Notes: a model not told the origin generated them from the letters alone. Counted from the first letter of the stretch, positions 17,160 through 25,872 are shown. The stretch: 64,000 nucleotides of DNA from Nocardia sp. SYP-A9097 (GCF_009649815.1 NZ_WJIC01000033.1:1-64000); one strand, 5' to 3'. Translations and numbers: made by a program.

Positions 17160-17951
17160 TCAGCGGCCGGGCTGGTCGCCGCCGCGGAAGCAGACTGTCA
17201 TCTGGCGTTTGTCCCAGACGACCCAGACCGCGCCCTGACCGTCGCGGGGGCAGCGGGAACCGTCGGTGGAGTTCTCGAAGACGGCGGTGGCCTGGACTAT
17301 GTGATCGCCGGGGGTATCACAGTCGACCTTGGACGGTTCGTCCATATGGGCTGTGTCGTAGCAGAATCCGACCCGCCAGTCGAAGGCCAGGCAGAGGTGG
17401 TAGATCTGCTTGCCCGCGTGATCCTTGCGGGTGGTCTCCAGTTTGTAGAGGGGTCCGGTGCATGGGTCCGGACTGTTCTGCAGGACACGGTAATTCGCGT
17501 CGATGGTATTGCAGTCGGCGGGGGCGGGGCTGCCGGGCTTCCAGGTCGGGCTGCCGTCCGGATCGGTGGCGGCCTCCATCGGGACCTCGACGCAGTCACC
17601 GGGTTTGAGCTGCGCCATCGGGTCGGAGGCGGCGGGTTTCGGGTTGGCCGTGCTGGTGGGGATACCCGCGTCGACCAGGCCCGGGGAGGTGGGGTGCGCG
17701 CTGCCGGAGATGGTGTCGCCCGCGATCGCCGAGGTGAGTGGGATTGCGGCCGAGGCCATCGCGAGCCAGCCGAACAGGCCCAGGGTCACGGTGAGGACGA
17801 TCAGCCGGCGTTTGCCGTGGGCGGCTGGATTCCAGGATCGCTTGGCCTCACGCTCGGAGGCGATGGCGAAGAAACCGGCTACGCCCGCTGCCAGTAGCAA
17901 TGCAGCTGCCCGGCCCACATCTGCCCATTCCACGCCCAGCGTCCCCACCAC
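17160..17951 (-). CDS. LppU/SCO3897-like membrane-anchored protein
   Basis: A 263-residue protein with two N-terminal membrane helices (about 12-30 and 47-70), a flexible Ser/Pro/Thr linker (about 78-108) and an extracytoplasmic cysteine-rich domain. The domain begins LKPGDCVEVP and repeats paired cysteines in PADCNTIDANYRV, DPCTGPLY, YHLCLAFDWRVGFCYD, KVDCDTPGDH, SRCPRDG and MTVCF; this spacing is typical of the LppU domain found in many actinobacterial surface proteins. Even cysteine numbers suggest disulfides. It starts with GTG after an AGGGG site. Function unknown. Confidence 0.7.
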   Translation of the reverse strand: MVGTLGVEWADVGRAAALLLAAGVAGFFAIASEREAKRSWNPAAHGKRRLIVLTVTLGLFGWLAMASAAIPLTSAIAGDTISGSAHPTSPGLVDAGIPTSTANPKPAASDPMAQLKPGDCVEVPMEAATDPDGSPTWKPGSPAPADCNTIDANYRVLQNSPDPCTGPLYKLETTRKDHAGKQIYHLCLAFDWRVGFCYDTAHMDEPSKVDCDTPGDHIVQATAVFENSTDGSRCPRDGQGAVWVVWDKRQMTVCFRGGDQPGR

Positions 17952-18034
17952 AATCCCCTAAATCGGTACCGCCGCAAACTATCGCAGAGGACGATACGAG
18001 GGCAATCCGACAAATCGGTGAATGAGGATTCGGC

Positions 18035-19477
18035 TCAGGTGACTGGTTCGGCGGGGACCTCGGCGGGGACCGGGGGCCAGGACTCCGGGCGGATATTGGC
18101 GGGTTTGGTGGCGGAGCTGCCCTGCCAGTCGAAGTGGACGCCGACCCAGGCTTTGGGGCGTTCGAAGGAGATTTCGCGGGCGTCGAAGGCCACGCGGCGG
18201 AAGTTGATCTCGCCGAAGAAGTCTCCGCCGTTGAAGGTGATCAGGCGGCCACCGAAGCTGGCGTCGGCGAAGGACACCTTGCCGTGGTATTCGGCGCGGG
18301 CGAAGGTGATCTCCTCGGTGCGGCCGGAACCCCAGCGGGTGGCCGTGCCGATCTGCGCGCAGTCGAAGGCGGTCATCTCGGCGTAGAACCGCGCGGCGGT
18401 GAAAACCGCTCGCGCACCAGAGAATTCGGCTCCGGTGAAGGTCACCCGGTCGCCGTCGAAAACGGTGCGTTCGAAACTGGTCAGCTCGGCGGTGAATTTG
18501 GTGTTGGCGAAGCCGCTGCGCTCACTCGCGAAGGTCGCACGGGTGAATGCCGTTCGCGCACCACCGAATACGGCATTGTCGAAGTTCACCGGACCGCCGA
18601 AGGTGGCATCGGTGAACGTGGTTCCGGAGCTGTCGCGTTCATATCGGGCGACCCGGGTGTGGGTGAACTTCGCATGCTCGAAAGAGGTGCTGCTACCACG
18701 GAACATGGCCCCGCGGAACGTCACTCGCCTTCCGAGGAAGGAAGCGCCCTCGAAAGTGGTCTCGCGGCCACCGGTGAACGAGGCATTGGTGAAGCGGGTA
18801 TTGCGGCCCGCGAAGATCGCGTACCGGAAGTCGGCATTCTCGAAGACCGCCTCGGAGAAGTCGAAATCGCATGCGGACCAGGAGACTTCGGCCGAACGCC
18901 GGAGCCGCTCGGTAATCACCCGGACAATGGTCTCGCGCACCTGCCGGTCATTCTGCCGATAGTGGTAGACGCGCTCCACGCCCGTCCCGGCATCCTCTAT
19001 GCGCTGAGACTTCGAAACCAGATGACTGGCACCCTCATCCGGTGCGTATGGGAGTCGCAGATATCCGCAGAGCACATCGATGCACTGCTGCCGGCGTCCG
19101 CGCGCGGAGAACTCGTCCGCGACACCGGCCATGGCGTAGACACCCGCAATGCGTACCGCCACATCGGAATTGCCGAGCTGCGAGGCCGCCGCCCCGAACA
19201 ACTCGGCGAACCGCCCGCGCTCCAGATCCCGCTGCCGCCGATACGCCACCACCAGCGCCACCGCGCCGCCGACACCGGCGGTGATACTGAGCGCGATCTT
19301 GGTGAGATCAACTTGATTCGGCGTCTCCGCCTTCGCGCCCAGCGCCAGCCACAGTATCCACCAGGTGAGCGCCCCGACGGCCAGCCCGCCAACCACCGCG
19401 ATCAACACCGAAAGCAATAGTGCCGATCGATGAACTGTCCGGTTCAACACTCCGCCGAACCCGCCCCACCGTCGCAT
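18035..19477 (-). CDS. Membrane-anchored pentapeptide-repeat protein
   Basis: About 480 residues. Two membrane helices (about 18-43 and 60-80) are followed by a short cytoplasmic helix region (RRQRDLERGRFAELFGAAASQLG) and then, from about residue 195, a long run of pentapeptide-type turns with F-x-x-A-x-F spacing (SEAVFENADFRYAIFAG, TTFEGASFLGRR, VTFRGAMFRG, VNFDNAVFGG and more) up to about residue 455. This should fold as a quadrilateral beta helix. I chose the ATG at 19477 because TATCCT ends 6 nt upstream, giving a leaderless promoter, and the extra 18 upstream codons are not convincing. Similar actinobacterial proteins are common; none has an agreed function. Confidence 0.85.
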   Translation of the reverse strand: MRRWGGFGGVLNRTVHRSALLLSVLIAVVGGLAVGALTWWILWLALGAKAETPNQVDLTKIALSITAGVGGAVALVVAYRRQRDLERGRFAELFGAAASQLGNSDVAVRIAGVYAMAGVADEFSARGRRQQCIDVLCGYLRLPYAPDEGASHLVSKSQRIEDAGTGVERVYHYRQNDRQVRETIVRVITERLRRSAEVSWSACDFDFSEAVFENADFRYAIFAGRNTRFTNASFTGGRETTFEGASFLGRRVTFRGAMFRGSSTSFEHAKFTHTRVARYERDSSGTTFTDATFGGPVNFDNAVFGGARTAFTRATFASERSGFANTKFTAELTSFERTVFDGDRVTFTGAEFSGARAVFTAARFYAEMTAFDCAQIGTATRWGSGRTEEITFARAEYHGKVSFADASFGGRLITFNGGDFFGEINFRRVAFDAREISFERPKAWVGVHFDWQGSSATKPANIRPESWPPVPAEVPAEPVT

Positions 19478-19582
19478 AGCGGAAGGATAACGATCACATC
19501 CCGACGCCGCGCGGGGTGTGTGGATTCCCACTCCCCGCCAAGCGATTTCGCTACTGCACGGCGTCGGTCGGCTCCTGCGGGA

Positions 19583-20785
19583 TCAGGCCGACTGCCGTCG
19601 CATGCCCAGCCCGGCCGCCGCGAGGCAGGCCAGCGATACCGCGACCACGAACCACGGGAAGACGGTGGTCAGGCCCCAGGTGGTGGCCGCCCAGCCCGCG
19701 ACCACCGTCGGCAGGGCCATAGCGCTATAGGCGAGCAGGTAGTAGGCCGACATGGTTTCGCCCCGCTTGTGTTGCGGCACAACGTTGGACAGGTGTCGCA
19801 GCGAGCCGCCGAAGCCCAGGCCGAAGGTCGCGCCGAGCGCGAAACCGGCCACCAGCACCAGCACCCAATTGTGGGTGGCCAGGGCGGGAATGGTCAGCAG
19901 CAGTGCGATCGCCATGCCGATATCGCCGATGATCGCCGCGCGCCGCGCCGGAATCCCGGTGGCGAAGTACTGCACACCCGCACCCGCGAGCGCGGTCGAG
20001 GCGACCACCGCGCCACCGAACACCAGGTTGTGGATACCGGTCTTGGCCGAGGCCAGCGACGGGTACAGCGACAGCAGTACGCCCAGCACCGACCAGGCCG
20101 CCATCACACCGAGCGCGGAGAACCAGAAATCACTCCGAATCTCCTGCGGCACAGCGGGCTTGGTGATCGTGATACGTCCGGCGGTCCGCGCGGTATGCGG
20201 TTCCCGCAGCGCGATCACGCCGGCGCCGATGGCGAGGCAGGCCAGCGTGATCACCACATACGGTGTGCGCAGCGGATGCGGGGCGTACTGCGCGAGCAGC
20301 GCCGAACCCAGAATCGCCACTGCCATACCGATATTGAAGGCGACGCCGACCAGCTGCCCGGCGCGCGCACCCTCCTTGGGACGCATATCCAGCAGCGCCG
20401 CCGCGCCGGCCACCACGGTCGCACCGACGGCGAGACCGTGCAGCGCCCGGGCCAGCAGCAGCATGGCCACATTGTCGGCGAACAGGAAGACCACCAGGCC
20501 CAGGATCATGATGCCGAAAGCGCCCAGCAGCACCGGCTTTCGGCCCACCACATCGGAGATGCGGCCGGACACCAGCACCGCGACCAGTGCCGCCACCGCG
20601 TAGACGGCGAAGACGAAGGTGGTTGTCAGCGGCGAGAAATGCCACGCCTGCTGATATATGCCGTACAGCGGAGCCGGTGCTCCCGATACCCCGAGCGCTA
20701 CGCCGCTGGCCGCGAGCACGAGCGCGTACGCCCATTTCTGGCTGCCCTGCTCGGCTCGAGTCGCAACCGTCACTGTCGCCGTCAT
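19583..20785 (-). CDS. MFS transporter, probable drug or metabolite exporter
   Basis: A 400-residue, 12-helix major facilitator protein. Motif A is GRISDVVGRKPVLLGAFG after helix 2, and RALHGLAVGATVVAGAAALLDM lies at helices 4-5. I chose the second ATG (20785) because GGAGGG lies 5 nt upstream, four codons after the first ATG. It is divergent from an ArsR regulator with paired palindromes in the gap, so export is probably inducible. The substrate cannot be named. Confidence 0.88.
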   Translation of the reverse strand: MTATVTVATRAEQGSQKWAYALVLAASGVALGVSGAPAPLYGIYQQAWHFSPLTTTFVFAVYAVAALVAVLVSGRISDVVGRKPVLLGAFGIMILGLVVFLFADNVAMLLLARALHGLAVGATVVAGAAALLDMRPKEGARAGQLVGVAFNIGMAVAILGSALLAQYAPHPLRTPYVVITLACLAIGAGVIALREPHTARTAGRITITKPAVPQEIRSDFWFSALGVMAAWSVLGVLLSLYPSLASAKTGIHNLVFGGAVVASTALAGAGVQYFATGIPARRAAIIGDIGMAIALLLTIPALATHNWVLVLVAGFALGATFGLGFGGSLRHLSNVVPQHKRGETMSAYYLLAYSAMALPTVVAGWAATTWGLTTVFPWFVVAVSLACLAAAGLGMRRQSA

Positions 20786-20804
20786 CGAACCCTCCATCAG
20801 GTAA

Positions 20805-20856
20805 GTTTGATAATTATCGAACCTGACGCTACTCCTGGTTCGATGATCGTCAAACC
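20805..20856. promoter_or_regulatory. Paired ArsR-type operators between the MFS and arsR-like genes
   Basis: Two related palindromes lie in the 92-bp divergent gap. Site 1 (20805-20822) is GTTTGATAA / TTATCGAAC with one mismatch; site 2 (20837-20856) is GGTTCGATGA / TCGTCAAACC with two. Their centres are 33 bp apart. Both share the half-site GTTYGAT, close to the AT-rich palindromes bound by ArsR/SmtB proteins. On the reverse strand TTGACG (20853-20848) and TAGCGT (20831-20826), 16 bp apart, may be the exporter promoter, with site 2 covering its -35. Confidence 0.7.
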
Positions 20857-20877
20857 ACTTATCGAGTGAGGTAGCTC

Positions 20878-21204
20878 ATGACCGACACCGACACGACGCT
20901 CCCCGCGGTCCTGCCCGTCGCCCCCCTGGCCACGGTCCTCGGCGCACTCCAGGACCCGGTCCGGCTCGAAATGCTGCGCCGCCTCGGCAATGCGGGCACA
21001 CCCCTGCGCTGCAGCGCGCTCTACGAGGTGATCAGCAAATCGACCGCCGCCCACCACTTCAAAATCCTGCGCGAGGCCGGACTCACCGAACGCCTCGTCA
21101 TCGACGGTCTGACCTGCCAGCGACTGCGCAGCGAAGAAATCGATTCGGCCCTGCCCGGACTCTTCGACGCGGTTCTCGGCGCGGCGAACCGGCAAACCGA
21201 GTGA
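20878..21204 (+). CDS. ArsR-family repressor, no metal-site cysteine pair
   Basis: A 108-residue winged-helix protein. The HTH is in ALQDPVRLEMLRRLGNAGTPLRCSALYEVISKSTAAHHFKILREAGLTERLVIDGLTCQRLRSEEI. The CVC or ELCVCDL metal motif of arsenic and cadmium sensors is absent; the two cysteines present are far apart (RCSAL and LTCQR). The effector is therefore probably organic rather than a metal. It is preceded by a GAGG site and divergent from the MFS gene it likely controls. Confidence 0.85.
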   Translation: MTDTDTTLPAVLPVAPLATVLGALQDPVRLEMLRRLGNAGTPLRCSALYEVISKSTAAHHFKILREAGLTERLVIDGLTCQRLRSEEIDSALPGLFDAVLGAANRQTE

Positions 21205-21236
21205 CCAGGCACCACATGGTGCGCTAACGTCGCCCA

Positions 21237-21743
21237 ATGCGCATTCGTGCGGCCACGACCGACGACCTCCCGACCATGCAGTGCATCGAGGATGCCACCG
21301 GGGAGCCCTTCCGGACCATCGGCATGATCGAGATCGCCGACGATGAGGCCCCCTCGCTGGAACTATTGGACGAACATCGGCGCGCCGGGCGAGCCTGGGT
21401 CGCCGTCGACGACAGCGACACTCCGATCGCCTACCTCATCAGCGAGGAGGTCGACGGCACCGAACATATAGAACAGGTCTCGGTGCATCCGAACGCCGGA
21501 CGGCAGGGCATCGGCCGCCGGCTCATCGAAACCGCCGCCGAACACGCACGCGGACAGGGACTCTCGGCACTGACCCTCACCACATTCACCGAAGTACCTT
21601 GGAACGCACCGTATTACGCACGCATCGGCTTCCACGTCATCGACGACGAAGAGCTCACCCCCGGGCTGCGCAAAATCCGGGCGCACGAGGCCGAACTCGG
21701 GCTGGACCGCTGGCCGCGCACCGCCATGCGGCGCGAACTGTAA
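21237..21743 (+). CDS. GNAT-family N-acetyltransferase
   Basis: A 168-residue protein. Acetyl-CoA-binding motif A is EQVSVHPNAGRQGIGRRLIETAAEHARGQG, followed by a motif B strand with TEVPWNAPYYARIGFHVI. This is a standard standalone GNAT fold that acetylates a small amine or a protein N-terminus or lysine. The C-terminal LDRWPRTAMRREL ending is common in this subfamily. Substrate unknown. It follows the arsR-like gene by 32 bp but has no clear functional link. Confidence 0.85.
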   Translation: MRIRAATTDDLPTMQCIEDATGEPFRTIGMIEIADDEAPSLELLDEHRRAGRAWVAVDDSDTPIAYLISEEVDGTEHIEQVSVHPNAGRQGIGRRLIETAAEHARGQGLSALTLTTFTEVPWNAPYYARIGFHVIDDEELTPGLRKIRAHEAELGLDRWPRTAMRREL

Positions 21744-21770
21744 CTACGCGAACCGACGCGGCCCGGGCCG

Positions 21771-22220
21771 CTATCCGCAAGCCTCCACCCTGGCCATCTC
21801 ACGCAGTGCGCCGAGCATGCGCGGGTCATCACCGGTGGCGTCCACGCACGCGTCGATGGTGGCCACCCGCACCCGAATATCGGGGTGCTCGTACAGAATC
21901 CGGCGAACCCGGTCCAGGTGCGCACCCCGCGAAACCCAGACCAGCAGTTGAGCCGCACGCGCCTGCAGGACGCGCCATGACTCGACCCGCCCGCAGGATC
22001 CGCCGGATTCTCCCTCCCGCACCTCCGGCGGCAGGAGTTGCGCGTCCTCCAACCACACGAAGCGTTCCAAGAACGGCACCGAATCCGGATGCCGCACTTC
22101 CCCGATCAGCGACAACACCTTGGCATGACGGTCGATGTCATGCACGGGCAATTCGAACAGGGCCGCATGCAACAACTCCGCCATACGTTCACGCTCTGCC
22201 GGGGCATTCGATCGGGACAT
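21771..22220 (-). CDS. Hypothetical helical (HEAT-like) protein
   Basis: A 149-residue protein from the ATG at 22220. It is predicted to be all helical; AKVLSLIGEVRHPDSVPFLERFV and DIRVRVATIDACVDATGDDPRMLGALREMARV resemble HEAT-type repeats, with two helices each. I prefer this start because the 49 in-frame codons upstream are Pro/Ser-rich and run toward the palindromic element. No clear ribosome site was seen, so the start is uncertain. Function unknown. Confidence 0.55.
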   Translation of the reverse strand: MSRSNAPAERERMAELLHAALFELPVHDIDRHAKVLSLIGEVRHPDSVPFLERFVWLEDAQLLPPEVREGESGGSCGRVESWRVLQARAAQLLVWVSRGAHLDRVRRILYEHPDIRVRVATIDACVDATGDDPRMLGALREMARVEACG

Positions 22221-22342
22221 AACACTCAGACTGCTCGCCGCCGGGCTGGGCGGCATGAGTAGCGGACCACTCGATTTCGACCAACCGGAGGAGGGTTCGG
22301 TCACGGGGCCTACGTAGCCGGGACACGCAATCAGCTTCCGCC

Positions 22343-22881
22343 CCAGCGGGGTTCGGAGGAGGGCCAAGATTTTTCGGAGTGGTTACGTCGCCTGCCGTAC
22401 CCGGCTTTCGCTCCCCCTTTTGGGAGCGAACTCTCACCTACCAGCCTGGTCGGCAGGCCGTGGTACCGATCTCGAGCAAAAAACACAAACCCCAAAGACC
22501 AAAACCCCCCAAACCGCCCACCCTCGAAGCCATCACACCCCGTGTCTAATCAGCACACCCCTTATATAAGGGGTGTGCGGGTACGAGACGGGGTGTGATG
22601 AGTCGATAAGGGTGTGCGCGCCGCCCCCCGAGACCCTTCACCTTGCCCAGATTGTCCACTTCGAGTCGGTGGTTCTTCTCGTCCTGGCGTCTTTGGTCTT
22701 GGTTCTGTCCGTTTTGTCTTTTCGTCTTTTGTTTTTTGTCGTTGTGGTTCTGAAGGTTCCCACGGCCAGCCGACCGGGCTGGAACGTGAGAGCGCGGCAC
22801 CCAAAAGGGGGACCGAAAGTCGGGTACGGCAGACGAAGTAACCACTCCGAAAAATCTTGGCCATCCCCCGAACCCCGCTGG
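22343..22881. repeat. 539-bp near-palindromic element with 121-bp inverted arms
   Basis: The left arm (22343-22463) and the right arm (22760-22881) are inverted copies. By hand alignment they differ at 13 positions and one single-base gap in about 121, and both end in CCAGCGGGGTTCGG at the outer edge. The interior is also symmetric in composition: 22473-22523 contains no T and 22665-22752 contains no A on the top strand, and a cruciform-like palindrome lies at 22531-22600. No convincing gene is inside, and no target-site duplication is evident. It lies between two reverse-strand genes, 54 bp after the stop of the TerD-vWA gene. A MITE-like or structured-RNA element is the leading interpretation. 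Confidence 0.85.
22531..22600. repeat. Nested palindrome at the centre of the element
   Basis: A perfect 26-bp palindrome with half-site GCACACCCCTTAT occupies 22553-22578. It is flanked by outer arms CATCACACCCCG (22531-22542) and CGGGGTGTGATG (22589-22600), which are also perfect complements. The motif CACACCCC therefore occurs four times in 70 bp, twice on each strand, around a TTATATAA core. This is suited to cruciform extrusion or to binding by a dimeric protein. Confidence 0.85.
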
Positions 22882-22934
22882 AACGTAATGTCCCGCAGGG
22901 TATTCGGCTACGAAGGCCCCGTATACCTGACAGG

Positions 22935-24374
22935 TCAGCGCAGAATGCCGGCCCTCGTCGCCTCGTTGATCCAAGCCGGGAATTCGGTGAGGATGCGGTC
23001 GTAGAGTTCGGGGTCGGTGATCTGGTCTATGTCGTCGACCGCGAAGAAACCGACATTGTCGACGCGACGGCCCGACAGGGTGTCGAGGCGCTCGAGGACA
23101 CCGTAGCCGGAGCGGGTGCCGAGGCCGACGAACTGCCAGAAGATGGGTTCTTCGACCGCGGCGCGCAACTCCTGTTCGATTTCGCGGTTCTTGTAGACGC
23201 CGCCGTCGGAGAAGAACAGGACCAGGGTTGGGACGGGCTGGGATTCGGCGCGCACGTAGTTGCGTACCTCGGCTATCACCTTCTGCTCCTCGTTCTGGAT
23301 GCCGACCGCGCGCATATCGACCTGACCCGGCTGCTGCGCTTCGCGGGCGCGTTTGCGACCACCGAAGAGGGAGAGTTGGCCGCAGCGGACGTGCAGTGAA
23401 ATCCATTGCGGCATATCGGCAATGGTGAGGTCGGGCAGGCGAGCGGGATTGGTGGCGAAGGTCCATGCCTGCATCGCGCCATTGTCGTCCAGCTGTGCGG
23501 CGACCGCGGCCATGCGCTCGACCACTCGGTGCACCAGCTGCTTGGCGTACAGCGGAGTCATCGACCCTGACGCATCCAGCACCAGAATCACTCGCGCGTT
23601 CAAATGCGATACACCACGTTTGGCCAGACTGACCGCAACCTGTTCCTTGCGCAGCGACAACCGCTTTCGCATATCGATCGGCAGCTGCTCCTCCCCCTTG
23701 GTCAGCCGAATAGCGGGCTGACCGGCAGGTTGCGCGGACTGATGCGGCGCGGGCGGCAGCTGCGAAGCAGATTGCGGCGCAGGCAAATGCGAAGCGGGCT
23801 GTGGCGCGGGCGCGTACTGGGCGGGCTGCGAGTAGGGTGCGGACGCCGGTTGCGCGGGTGCGTCATCCACGGTGATGCCGAAATCTGTTGCCAGTCCAGC
23901 CAATCCGCTGGACCAACCCTGCCCCACCGCGCGGAACTTCCACGCTCCGGCACGCCGGTACAGCTCCCCGCACAGCATGGCCGTCTCCGGCCCGGCGGCG
24001 ATATCGAACCGCGCGATCTCGGCGTCGGTGACCGTATCCACCACGCGCAGATGCAATCCCGGCACCTGCCCGAATGTCCCGCCATCGGCGGAGGCGCATA
24101 CCGCGATTCGCTCGATATCGGCCTGCACCCCGGCCAGATTCACCTCCAGCGCATCGAAATCCCCGCGCTTACCGAGATGCCGCACCGCCCCACTGGGATG
24201 CCCGGGCTGGTTGTAGAAGACGAAATCCACATCCGACCGCACCCGCCCCGCCGCGGTGAGCAGCAGCGCGGAGGCGTCGACCGCGGGCACCCCCGGCCCG
24301 CCGGTCCAAGCGAGCACGGCGCGAACGGCATTGGCGGCCACGGGCACATTGGCCCCTTTACTGAGATTCGTCAC
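22935..24374 (-). CDS. TerD domain - von Willebrand factor A fusion protein
   Basis: A 479-residue protein from the GTG at 24374. Residues about 1-180 are a TerD domain (LSKGANVPV at the N-terminus, DVDFVFYNQP, VCASADGGTFGQV, AMLCGELYRRAGAWKFRAVGQG), which binds calcium in tellurite-resistance proteins. A Pro/Gln/Ala linker follows (about 185-230). The C-terminal vWA domain has the MIDAS motif LVLDASGSM and TLVLFFSDGG. TerD-vWA proteins belong to the Ter stress-response network linked to metal and phage defence, but the rest of a ter operon is absent here. The start is chosen at the first residues of the TerD fold. Confidence 0.88.
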   Translation of the reverse strand: MTNLSKGANVPVAANAVRAVLAWTGGPGVPAVDASALLLTAAGRVRSDVDFVFYNQPGHPSGAVRHLGKRGDFDALEVNLAGVQADIERIAVCASADGGTFGQVPGLHLRVVDTVTDAEIARFDIAAGPETAMLCGELYRRAGAWKFRAVGQGWSSGLAGLATDFGITVDDAPAQPASAPYSQPAQYAPAPQPASHLPAPQSASQLPPAPHQSAQPAGQPAIRLTKGEEQLPIDMRKRLSLRKEQVAVSLAKRGVSHLNARVILVLDASGSMTPLYAKQLVHRVVERMAAVAAQLDDNGAMQAWTFATNPARLPDLTIADMPQWISLHVRCGQLSLFGGRKRAREAQQPGQVDMRAVGIQNEEQKVIAEVRNYVRAESQPVPTLVLFFSDGGVYKNREIEQELRAAVEEPIFWQFVGLGTRSGYGVLERLDTLSGRRVDNVGFFAVDDIDQITDPELYDRILTEFPAWINEATRAGILR

Positions 24375-24482
24375 CCGGGTCAGTCTGCCGCAAATCCGCC
24401 ACCACCACACCGCCTCGCAGCGGCCACACACTTCAGATGACTATCGCCGATGGGCCAACTCGTGCGTGGCGGGCGCGGTGGC

Positions 24483-25859
24483 TCAGTCGACGAGGCGGCG
24501 AACCACGGCGGGGAGGTCGCGGGTGCGACGGTATGGGCCCGCCACCGAGACGGCTACCGGGCGGGACAGGAGTTGGGCGGCTATGCGGGAGACCTCGTCG
24601 GTGGTGACTTCGTCTATGCGCGCAAGGGTTTCGGAGACGCTGCGGTGATTGCCGTAGCTGAGTTCGCTGCGACCGATGCGGTTCATCCGGGAGCCGGAGT
24701 CCTCCAGGCCGAGCACCAGGCCGCCGCGCAGAGAGCCCTTGGCGCGGGCGCATTCGGCGTCGGTAATACCGTCCGCGGCAACCTCTTCCAGGACGCCGCG
24801 CGCCAAACTCGCTACCTGGCCGAGGTTTTCGGGCTGGCAACCGAGGTAGACCGAGAAGGCTCCGGTGTCGGCGAAGGTGTCGACGCTGGAGTAGACCGAG
24901 TAGGCGAGGCCGCGTTCTTCCCGAATGCGCTGGAACAGACGGGAACTCAGGCCACCGCCGAGAACGGTATTGAGAATCGACAGCGGCCAGCGCTTCTCGC
25001 CCTCGTGCCGGCCGAAGGCGCGGGTGCCGAAGACCAGATGCGCCTGCTCGCTCTCGCGATGCATGCGAATGAGTTCGGGATTGCTGCGCGGACGGAACTT
25101 GCCCTCGCGGCGCGGGGCGGGTTCGCGAATCGGGTCGAGGCGATTGGCGAAGGCGCGATGCACCAGCTCGACCGTGTGCTCATGCTCGATATTGCCCGCG
25201 ACCGCGACGACCATGCGATCGGGGCGGTACCGGCGCTGATGGAATGAGCGCAATTGCGACGCGCCCATGGTCTCGATGCTCTCGACACTGCCGATCACCG
25301 GACGGCCGATCGGATGATCACCGAACAGCGCGGTCAGGAAGGCGTCGCCGACCATATCCTCGGGATCGTCATCGCGCATGGAGATCTCTTCGAGTACGAC
25401 CTGGCGTTCGACGGCCACATCCTCGGTGCGGCACAGACCGTTCAGCACCACATCGGTGACCAGGTCCACCGCCATGGGCAGATCCTCGTCGAGCACATGC
25501 GCGTAGTAGCAGGTCTGCTCCTTCGCGGTGAACGCATTCAGTTCTCCGCCAACGGCATCCATGGCCTGCGCGATATCCAGGGCCGAACGGGTGGGCGTGG
25601 CCTTGAAGAGCAGATGCTCCAGGAAGTGCGCCGCCCCCGCGACCGACGAGCCCTCATCACGCGAACCGACGCCGACCCATACCCCGATCGAGGCCGAGCG
25701 CACGCCGGGCACATGCTCGGTGACGACCCGTAGCCCGCCGGGCAGCACGGTCTTTCGCACGCCGGTATCGGCATATGGTGGCGCTTCGGATGTGGAGAGA
25801 ACCAACGCAGAACTCTTAGCCGACAGTGGAGTGTCCTTCTTCCGACCCATGCTTCCCAA
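24483..25859 (-). CDS. pepR: M16-family zinc metalloprotease
   Basis: A 458-residue M16B peptidase with the inverted zinc motif HFLEHLLFK (HxxEH) and the downstream Glu in the VLEEISMRDDDPEDM region. The C-terminal half carries GGLSSRLFQRIREERGLAYSVYS, the R/Y substrate-binding segment of the family. Mycobacteria carry a homologue directly after pnp, and the gene is often called pepR. It is expected to degrade unfolded or signal peptides in the cytoplasm; physiological substrates are not established. A terminator-like hairpin separates it from pnp. Confidence 0.93.
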   Translation of the reverse strand: MGSMGRKKDTPLSAKSSALVLSTSEAPPYADTGVRKTVLPGGLRVVTEHVPGVRSASIGVWVGVGSRDEGSSVAGAAHFLEHLLFKATPTRSALDIAQAMDAVGGELNAFTAKEQTCYYAHVLDEDLPMAVDLVTDVVLNGLCRTEDVAVERQVVLEEISMRDDDPEDMVGDAFLTALFGDHPIGRPVIGSVESIETMGASQLRSFHQRRYRPDRMVVAVAGNIEHEHTVELVHRAFANRLDPIREPAPRREGKFRPRSNPELIRMHRESEQAHLVFGTRAFGRHEGEKRWPLSILNTVLGGGLSSRLFQRIREERGLAYSVYSSVDTFADTGAFSVYLGCQPENLGQVASLARGVLEEVAADGITDAECARAKGSLRGGLVLGLEDSGSRMNRIGRSELSYGNHRSVSETLARIDEVTTDEVSRIAAQLLSRPVAVSVAGPYRRTRDLPAVVRRLVD

Positions 25860-25872
25860 CCCGCAGCGCGAT

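Noticed and set aside
22546..23466. A 306-codon reverse frame crossing the palindromic element
   Set aside because: Its right part is out of frame with the real TerD-vWA gene, and it reads through the palindrome with Arg/Pro/Lys-rich sequence without a domain.
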